A stretch of 64,000 nt of DNA. Source: Taibaiella chishuiensis. GTDB lineage: Bacteria; Bacteroidota; Bacteroidia; Chitinophagales; Chitinophagaceae. The DNA lies in assembly GCF_003014535.1 (NCBI RefSeq), contig NZ_PYGD01000005.1, forward strand, positions 62,001 through 126,000, read 5' to 3'. Of this stretch, positions 45,696-52,900 are shown piece after piece. The translations under genes and the position numbers were made by a program. The notes under the pieces are model-generated. The model was not told the DNA's origin. It worked only from the letters and a program-made list of their open reading frames with translations, and did no database searches. Position 1 is the first letter of the stretch. Each line of letters opens with the position of its first letter.

Positions 45696-46064
45696 TTACA
45701 CCAGTTGTTTACCAAAGGGCATCATCGAAAGCTCGAGCAGCTTCAGGTGCTGTTTGGCAAAAGGTATACCCACTACGGTAAGCGTAAGCACTACCGCCCA
45801 AAATAAATGATTAAGCGCCGTAAACAATCCGCCGGACACCAGCCAAAGCAGGTTGGCAAACAACGAAAGGCAACCGCCCGAATAAGGATGGCTTTCGATA
45901 CGCAGGCCAAAAGGCGCCAGGGAAGCGGCCGCCAGCTTGAAGCATTGAAAACCGAAAGGCATGCCTACAATGGTGATACAAAGCAGGATACCGCCAAACA
46001 CATAACCCAGCGCAGTAAACAGGCCACCGCAGATAAGCCAGATGAGGTTACCAATCAGGTTCAT
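45696..46064 (-). CDS. yccF: YccF-family inner membrane protein
   Basis: This 122-residue protein is made of two YccF repeats. Each has a hydrophobic helix pair and the signature GNLIWLICGGLFTALGY / ANLLWLVSGGLFTALNH, followed by TIVGMPFGFQCFKLA / TVVGIPFAKQHLKLL. Three to four membrane segments are expected. The family is widespread but of unknown function. It lies 9 bp upstream of the pol IV gene in the same direction and could share its transcript. Confidence 0.9.
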   Translation of the reverse strand: MNLIGNLIWLICGGLFTALGYVFGGILLCITIVGMPFGFQCFKLAAASLAPFGLRIESHPYSGGCLSLFANLLWLVSGGLFTALNHLFWAVVLTLTVVGIPFAKQHLKLLELSMMPFGKQLV

Positions 46065-46087
46065 AATGATTAATAAGGTTGAGGGAA

Positions 46088-46891
46088 TTAGTTCTTTTTC
46101 ATCTTCCGTAAATCTTCCTGGATTTCCTTAATGGCCTTGGCCATTACCTGCATATCGGTTTCAGGCTCGGGCACCTCGCGGGTCTGGTAACTATAAAAGG
46201 CCCATACCTCCAGCACTTCGGCCACAGGCACCCGGTAAGGTTCGTAAATTTTATTCAACGAGGCCAGCAATACCTGCCCGTCCTTTTCAAAAGTTACCTG
46301 TTTAAATACAAAATCCTGCTCGCCTTTCAGCACCACGATGCATAAGGTAGCGGGCTTTACATCGTGCCAGTCCTGTACGAATTTGCAAATCACATCGCTG
46401 CCTTCGGGTATGGGCAGCATAGAATCTCCAGTGGTCGGAAACATACGGAAGGTGCCCGACCGGGGCAGGTTGGGCAGGGAAAATTTAGGCAAGGCGGCAA
46501 TAAACTCAGGATCGTTGAACGCGGCCCGGTAACCGGCTTTGGCCTTTACGGGCACGTATTCCATATTCTCCCGGTCGTCCTTATCGACCGATACGGCCAG
46601 CACGCGCAACTGGTTGCCCGAGCGATAGCCATCGCCACCCGCTTCGAGTTCGCGCAGTTTAAAGGCGCTCAACGCCGACAGGTCGAGCCGCAACAGGTTG
46701 TCGATACTGATACGGAAGTAGTCGGAAATGCGGATCAGGTCGTCGACCGGCGGGTTTTGCGTTTGCCCGTTTTCGTGGGCATTGTACTTCGACCGGCTCA
46801 TACCCAGCTGTTCCGACAAGGTATCCTGGCTTAATTTTTTCCTGGTTCTCAGAAACTTAAGATTGGTAGCCCAAAATTTTTCTACACCCAT
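46088..46891 (-). CDS. XRE-family regulator with S24 (LexA/CI-like) peptidase domain
   Basis: This 267-residue protein has a helix-turn-helix at about 10-65 (LRTRKKLSQDTLSEQLGMSRSKYNAHENG). A linker and an S24 autoprotease domain follow (about 150-245) with Ser in TTGDSMLPIPEGSDV and the general-base Lys in DFVFKQVTF. The C-terminus is coiled and Lys-rich. This is the CI/phage-repressor architecture, in which damage-activated RecA triggers self-cleavage. It diverges from the exonuclease gene across 126 bp and precedes yccF and pol IV on its own strand. The start at 46891 is chosen because the longer frame upstream is antisense to the exonuclease gene. Confidence 0.9.
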   Translation of the reverse strand: MGVEKFWATNLKFLRTRKKLSQDTLSEQLGMSRSKYNAHENGQTQNPPVDDLIRISDYFRISIDNLLRLDLSALSAFKLRELEAGGDGYRSGNQLRVLAVSVDKDDRENMEYVPVKAKAGYRAAFNDPEFIAALPKFSLPNLPRSGTFRMFPTTGDSMLPIPEGSDVICKFVQDWHDVKPATLCIVVLKGEQDFVFKQVTFEKDGQVLLASLNKIYEPYRVPVAEVLEVWAFYSYQTREVPEPETDMQVMAKAIKEIQEDLRKMKKN

Positions 46892-47017
46892 GAAGCGTGA
46901 TATTATTAAAGTCGTATTTTTGTCATTGTAGGTGCCAAAAATAAATAATTTTTCGCACATTGCGGAATAAAGATATACCCTATCCCGTTTTATACAAACC
47001 AATGCGGTAATACAGGA

Positions 47018-48481
47018 ATGCAACCTATGAAAAACAAGACGCAATATGCGATCGTGGATATCGAAACAACAGGCGGTTATGCAGCGGGCAGCGGCATTAC
47101 AGAGATCGCCATATTGATACACGATGGCGAACAGGTGCTGGAACGTTTCGAAACCCTGGTCGATCCACAGCGTTATATACCACCCGCTATCGAAATGCTG
47201 ACGGGTATCAGCGAAGACATGGTAAGCGGCGCCCCGGTATTCGAAGATATTGCCGAACAGGTATACTACCTGCTGGCGGGACGGGTATTTGTAGCCCATA
47301 ATGTCAACTTCGATTATTCCTTTATCAAACATCATCTCGAAGCCGCGGGGTACCAGTACGCCGCCCCCAAACTGTGTACTGTAAGGCTGAGCCGTAAGAT
47401 AAAACCCGGCCTGCCCTCCTACAGCCTGGGCAACCTTTGCGATGCATTGGGCATACCCATCAGCAACAGGCACCGGGCCGGCGGCGATGCCGATGCAACG
47501 GCGATCCTCTTTACCCAACTGCATGCCTGGGACGAACAGGGACACATCGGCGACATGCTGAAGAAGACCTCGAAAGAACAGGCCCTGCCGCCCAACCTGC
47601 CCCGCGAAGATTTTGAAGCGCTGCCCTCCTGCCCCGGCGTGTATTACTTCCGCAATAAAGCCGGAAAAGTGATCTATGTAGGCAAAGCGACCAACCTGCG
47701 CAAACGGGTATCCTCGCACTTTACAGGGCATAACCCCAACCCGCAACGGCAAAACTTCCTGCGTAATATTTATTCGATCGACTTTGAACGCTGTGGTACC
47801 GAGCTGATGGCCCTGCTGCTGGAGACCACCGAGATAAAACGCCTGTGGCCCGAATACAACCGGGCCATGAAGCGCCAGGAGCCTAAATTTGCGCTCTATG
47901 CCTACGAAGACCTTAACGGTTATATGCGGTTGGCCGTGGGCAAATACAACAGCAGTATGCAGGGCATCCATGTGTTTAACCGCGAAAGCGATGCCCGCGA
48001 TGTACTGCACCGGCTGGTACGCAATTTCGGTCTTTGCCCGGCGCTCAGTATGCTGGGACCCTGTACAGGCAACTGTTATACCCACGAGGACCAGGAATCG
48101 GAGAACACCTGTATGTCAGTACAACATCCTGATATATACAATACCCTGGTACAGGATGCGCTGCGGCATTATGAAAACAACCTACCCTCTTTTGCCCTGT
48201 TCGACAAAGGCCGCAAAGAGGAGGAGCAAAGCTGCATCTGGGTGGAGCAAGGACGGTTTTACGGAATGGGTTATATAGACCTTTATACCGATATACAAAA
48301 CCCGGCAGACCTGAAGTCGCTGTTAACGCCTTACAGCGGCAATGCCTATATGCTGCAGCTGATCCATACTTATGCCGATAAGTATCCGGCAAAAGTAAAA
48401 CGCTTCGATCAACTGCAACAGCCCCCTCTTCCGGAACAAGAAGCGCCTTTGCTGGGTGCTGCGTATGGAGCAATCGGATAG
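47018..48481 (+). CDS. Exonuclease (epsilon-like) fused to GIY-YIG nuclease (Cho/UvrC-like)
   Basis: This 487-residue protein has an N-terminal DEDDh 3'-5' exonuclease (about 8-175): VDIETTGG, HNVNFDYSFIKHH, and HRAGGDADAT. A GIY-YIG endonuclease domain follows at about 205-290: PGVYYFRNKAGKVIYVGKAT, LRKRVSSHF, and ELMALLLETTEIKRLWPEYN, like the N-terminal half of UvrC and the E. coli Cho protein. The rest (about 290-487) resembles the Cho/UvrC central region, with a Cys cluster around residues 340-365. It probably incises and trims damaged DNA. It is transcribed away from the S24 regulator, which could repress it through the shared 126-bp region. Confidence 0.93.
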   Translation: MQPMKNKTQYAIVDIETTGGYAAGSGITEIAILIHDGEQVLERFETLVDPQRYIPPAIEMLTGISEDMVSGAPVFEDIAEQVYYLLAGRVFVAHNVNFDYSFIKHHLEAAGYQYAAPKLCTVRLSRKIKPGLPSYSLGNLCDALGIPISNRHRAGGDADATAILFTQLHAWDEQGHIGDMLKKTSKEQALPPNLPREDFEALPSCPGVYYFRNKAGKVIYVGKATNLRKRVSSHFTGHNPNPQRQNFLRNIYSIDFERCGTELMALLLETTEIKRLWPEYNRAMKRQEPKFALYAYEDLNGYMRLAVGKYNSSMQGIHVFNRESDARDVLHRLVRNFGLCPALSMLGPCTGNCYTHEDQESENTCMSVQHPDIYNTLVQDALRHYENNLPSFALFDKGRKEEEQSCIWVEQGRFYGMGYIDLYTDIQNPADLKSLLTPYSGNAYMLQLIHTYADKYPAKVKRFDQLQQPPLPEQEAPLLGAAYGAIG

Positions 48482-48698
48482 CCAGCTATTGAGAGAGTAC
48501 GCGCAGCTTGTCCTTTTTACTTAGTCCTATGTCATCCTCCAATACGACCACGCTGACAAAGCCAGCTAATCGATGAGATCCTTCGCGAGGCTCAGGATGA
48601 CGACAATCCTCTAATACAATCACCCCAATAAAGCCGGCTACTGAGGGAGTACGCGCAGCTTGTCCATTTTAGGTTAGTCCTATGTTATCCTGAGCCTA

Positions 48699-48817
48699 GC
48701 GAAGGATCTTAACAGCGGGAGTCGCCGATGCGATACAGGTTTAAGTTGTTCCCATTTATTACAGGCGAAACGTACATTAACCGGCAGGATAGGAATACTC
48801 CAATAGGGCCACTTTAA
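48699..48817 (-). repeat. Right arm of 119-bp inverted repeat flanking the repair module
   Basis: This is the reverse complement of 43725-43843 with about six differences. The arms are 4.9 kb apart and in an orientation that would allow inversion of the intervening repair genes by homologous recombination. Confidence 0.85.
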
Positions 48818-49680
48818 TAAAGCCAGCTAATCGATGAGATCCTTCACTACGCACAGGACTACAGCGTTCGCTTTGATACCTGATACTTGATACTAAAAAA
48901 ATGAGATCCTTCGCGGGGCTCAGGATGACAGCAATCCTCTAATACAATTACGCTAATAAAGCCAGCTTGTTGATGAGATCCTTCGCTAGGCTCAGGATGA
49001 CGACAACCCTTTAATACAATTACATTAATAAAACCAGCTACTGAAGGAGTAGGCGCAGCTTGTCCATTCTAATTAGCTCTATGTCATCCTGAGCCTAGCG
49101 AAGGATCTTAACAGCGGGAGTCGCCGATGAAATGTAGGTTTAACTTTTCTCCTATTTATCGCAGGCCGGGTATGCTGCGCTCCCGATGACAGCAACCCTT
49201 CAATACAATTACGCTAATAAAGCCAGCTACTAAGGGAGTAGGCGCAGCTTATCTTTTTTAGGTTAGTCCTATGTCATCCTGAGCCCCGCGAAGGATCTTA
49301 ACAGCGGGAGTCACCGACGCGACACTGGTTTAACTTCCCCCTATTTCTCGCAAGCGAAGCATACCTTACACAATAGGACAGCAACCCTCCAGTACAATCA
49401 CTCCGACAAAGCCAGCTAATCGATGAGACCCTTCGCGCGGCTCCCGATGACAGCAATCCTTTAGTACAATTACATTAATAAAGCCAGATTGGGGGGATGA
49501 GATCCTTCGCTGTGCTCAGGATGACAACAATCCCCGGATACAATCACGTTAATAAAGCCAGCTTATCGATTAGACCCTTAGCTACGCCCAGGATGACAGC
49601 ATTCGCTTTAATACTTGATACCTGATACTTGATACTAAAAATGAGATCCTTCGCTAGGCTCCCGATGACAGCACCCCCTT

Positions 49681-49738
49681 CACATCCCACATCTCACATC
49701 TCACATCTCACATCTCACATCTCACATCTCACATCTCA
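49681..49738 (+). repeat. 7-bp tandem repeat (CATCTCA)n
   Basis: About eight copies of CATCTCA lie in direct tandem array between repeat block B and the macroglobulin promoter region. The array is about 183 bp upstream of that gene's ATG. It is a simple-sequence tract prone to slippage; there is no spacer structure as in CRISPR. Confidence 0.9.
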
Positions 49739-49839
49739 ATACTCATATCCAATCTATAAAATTATTACTACACCCGGTACGAAATGGCAACAGAGTTGTC
49801 CGTATAGTAGAAGGGCTTTAACATTTTATTGCACAACCG

Positions 49840-49868
49840 GGATTTTGTTATTATTATTACCAAAATCC
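49840..49868. promoter_or_regulatory. Inverted repeat upstream of the macroglobulin gene
   Basis: GGATTTTG (49840-49847) and CAAAATCC (49861-49868) form a perfect 8-bp inverted repeat with a 13-nt AT-rich spacer, 53-81 bp before the ATG. Position and symmetry suit a regulator site near the promoter, but no regulator is encoded nearby. Confidence 0.35.
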
Positions 49869-49920
49869 TGTATGGATGCAGGTTACAGCTATAGCCAGGA
49901 CATTCTAAACCGACCGTTCT

Positions 49921-52900
49921 ATGAAATTACGACTACTCCTGTTCGTACTTGTCTTTGTAAACATAATTACCGGAGCACAGGCGCAACACCCCACACTCGA
50001 CAACAGCTACAAGTCCGCTTACTATTATCGCATCAATGACCAACAGGCCCTGCAACTCTTCAGGGAGACACCCGGCATCCCGGACAGCACTTTTTTCACC
50101 AACCTGGCCTATATAAAGCCCTACCTTAGCGATAGTTTACCGCTTGCTCCCGGCAATTACCTGAGTGTGGCATTCGATGGGAGCCACCTGATCTACGCTT
50201 ATCAATGCATTACGCCCTGGCGGCTTTACCTGCTCCAAAACGGCAAAGACCTGGTGGTACAGCTATTGGACCAGCACAGCCATCAAGCGATAAGCGTAAA
50301 TAAAGTGAGCCTGGATAAACAGCCTATTCCCTACGACCCGGTAACACAGAGTTATACCCTGCGCGGACGAAAAAAAGGAGGCACGCTCTTTGTAACCGAT
50401 GGCAACCATACCTATTACTTCAGTACCCGCAACACAGGCCCGCAAAAGATTCCGGTACTCCGGCGGCTTGCAACGCGCCGGCCCTTCCGGTATTTCCATA
50501 CCCTATTCCAGCTCTATAACCAAGGCCTCTGCGATGTATTCCATTCCATAAAATACGGATATCCTTATGGCGCCGTTGCCGCCACCCGTTACGATGCCAG
50601 GTATATTGCCAACAAGATAAGTTCCCCCAGGGCGCCCCGGCAATACAAAAGTTATTTTTACTTCAGCAAACCCAAGTACCGAGAGGGCGATACCATAAAA
50701 TTCAAAGCCCACCTGCTGGACGTTGCGAGCCAGAAGTGGTACGACCAGCCGCTAAAAGTCTTTATCGGCGATACATACGGACCGGATAAAGAGGACGACA
50801 CCTATCTCGGTACAGCTTATTCCAGGGGGAAAGGCGCCGGGTATAGCTTCCGGTTTGTGTTACACGACAGCATGGATATATCGCTTGACGATGATTACAA
50901 CATCTACCTGGAACAACCTAAGGACTCTACCGTAATCGGCAAAGGCAAATTTACTTACGAAGATTATGAATTAAAAAAAGCGATGTTTGCACTCGACCTG
51001 AAAGAAGACGAGCAGATCAAGGGCAAACCCTTTTACGTAAACCTGACCGCTAAAGATGAGAATGGCCTGCCCATGCCGGATACCCGCGTGTCGGTAACCG
51101 TAAAAGCCCAACAGGTAAACCGCGTTAAACCCGACCGGCTTTTTGTGCCCGATACCCTGTGGACCTACAGCACGACCATTACCAAAGGCGAAGACAAGTT
51201 ACAAATACCCGATTCCATTTTTCCTGATGCCGCAGTACGTTACCGGTTGATCGTAGTGATGCAGAACAGCGAAAACGAACGGACCGACCTGGACCGGAGC
51301 ATAGACTTCAGCCGCCGCACCGACAACCTGAGCATCAAATTACAAACAGACAGCATCCTGGTGGACCAACCGGAAAAAACGGGCGAAAAAATACAGGTAT
51401 ATGCCGAAGACCGGTTTGGCTTCCGTATACTCGACACCTTCGTTAAAGCACCCTGTACCCTGCCCCTGAACAACAATGCCGCTAAATATACGGGTGAAAC
51501 CAAAGACGACGACCAGGAGCTGGACCTTGGAAATGCGGAGGACCTGGTAGCTGTCTATTGCAGCAAAACCATTGATTCTACTTTTATATCGATAGCCAAC
51601 CCAAGGCGATTGCCAGCTATCTATCATATATACAAAAACGCTAAAGAAGTGCAACGGGGCACCTGGAAAGACTTTCCGCTGCAGTTTGCATCGCGGGAGG
51701 ACGTGCTCTACAGCGTAGTGCTGGAATACGTATGGGCAGGCGAAACAAAACGGCAGCGCTACCGGCCCTTATATCCGAAAGGGAAGGTGAAATTCGACAT
51801 CAAACAACCGGCAGTAATAACACCCGGCAAAGAGACCGACATACAGGTAACCGCTACCGACCAGGAAAACAGGCCCATAGCGGGTTTGAACCTGCTGGCC
51901 TACAGTTATACCCGTAAGTTTGAAAACCAGGACGAAGACCGGGACAATTCTGTGAACGACGCTCCCAACCTGCCTTTGATCGGGCTAAAAAATCCGGCCT
52001 GGAAGTTGAACCAAACTTTTGAAGTAGACGAAAAAGACAAAGTTGTACAGCAACCTTTGGATTACGCGTTCTGGAATGAGCGGATGTTATTCGATACCAA
52101 TTGGGCCTATCGTTTCCGCTACCCCGCCGCCGACTCCTTCGAGTATACGACCATGGTCATGCCCGATAGCATTACGCAGGTGGCGCCCGTGGTGGTGGAA
52201 GAAGGTAATATCCAGGAAGTATACTATGTGCTGATGGATGATGTACCCGTATATTTCGGTTTTACCGATTACAAAATGCCCTATAGTTTCCAGGTCGATA
52301 CCAATTTCCACAATTTCAGGATCCGTACCCGTAACCGCCTGGTGATAATCGAGCACATTAAAGTAAAGCCCGGGCACAAAACCCTGTTTTCGGTAGACCA
52401 GGGCCAGCAAAACGGTTTGTTCCGCTCCATAAACTACCCCGATAGCCTCGACATTTATGAACGGTCGCGATTACTGCCCTATATCATGGCGCTGCAAATG
52501 GAGCCGGAACAATTAAAATATGCTTATATGGAAAGCGACAGGGTAATAGACCTGAGTACCATAGGCTGGCGTGACCAAAAGACCATAGGCCCGGTAACCC
52601 AGCGCTACTGGCGCTTCCGGGCCTACGGCAAGTTTGACCGGCTCTTTGAATACGAACCGCAGTACACCTATACCTTATCGGCCAGCCTGGTAAAAATGAA
52701 GAGCAACAGCCCCAATCAGCTGTTGCCCATAAGGCCGCAATCCGGCCTGCCCGGTATCAATGATGAAGTGCTGAGCCGCGACAAACTGGTTGCCCGTTTT
52801 GAATATGACCTGCTCCAGGCCCGCAAAAGCACCTCCATCGACATGCTGAACAAGACGGTAACCGGCCCTGCCAGCCTGGATCTCGACTTTGCCACAGATC

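Larger units (their letters stand above)
48482..49920. repeat. Repeat-rich intergenic block B
   Basis: About 1.2 kb (48482-49680) consist of at least ten copies of the same core as block A (GATCCTTCGC...GCTCAGGATGAC), mostly in the opposite orientation, with interposed AATAAAGCCAGCT and GGCGCAGCTTGTCC segments. The phrase TGATACCTGATACTTGATAC appears at about 48876 and 49614. A 7-bp tandem repeat follows, and from 49741 an ordinary AT-rich upstream region of the macroglobulin gene. No gene is supported here; the short frame at 49629-50039 merely reads across repeats into the next gene. Confidence 0.85.

Noticed and set aside
46088-46891. Naming the S24 regulator LexA
   Set aside because: The DNA-binding domain is XRE-type rather than the winged helix of LexA.
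46892-48085. Upstream extension of the S24 regulator reading frame to a 665-residue protein
   Set aside because: The extension lies antisense to the exonuclease-GIY-YIG gene, which has clear catalytic motifs. The regulator has a natural ATG at 46891 directly before its helix-turn-helix.
43677-49680. Insertion sequence or composite transposon around the repair genes
   Set aside because: Inverted repeats are present, but there is no transposase, no target duplication could be identified, and the same elements recur at 59.3-59.8 kb.
49681-49738. Possible CRISPR array
   Set aside because: The 7-bp units follow each other without spacers, and no cas genes are present.
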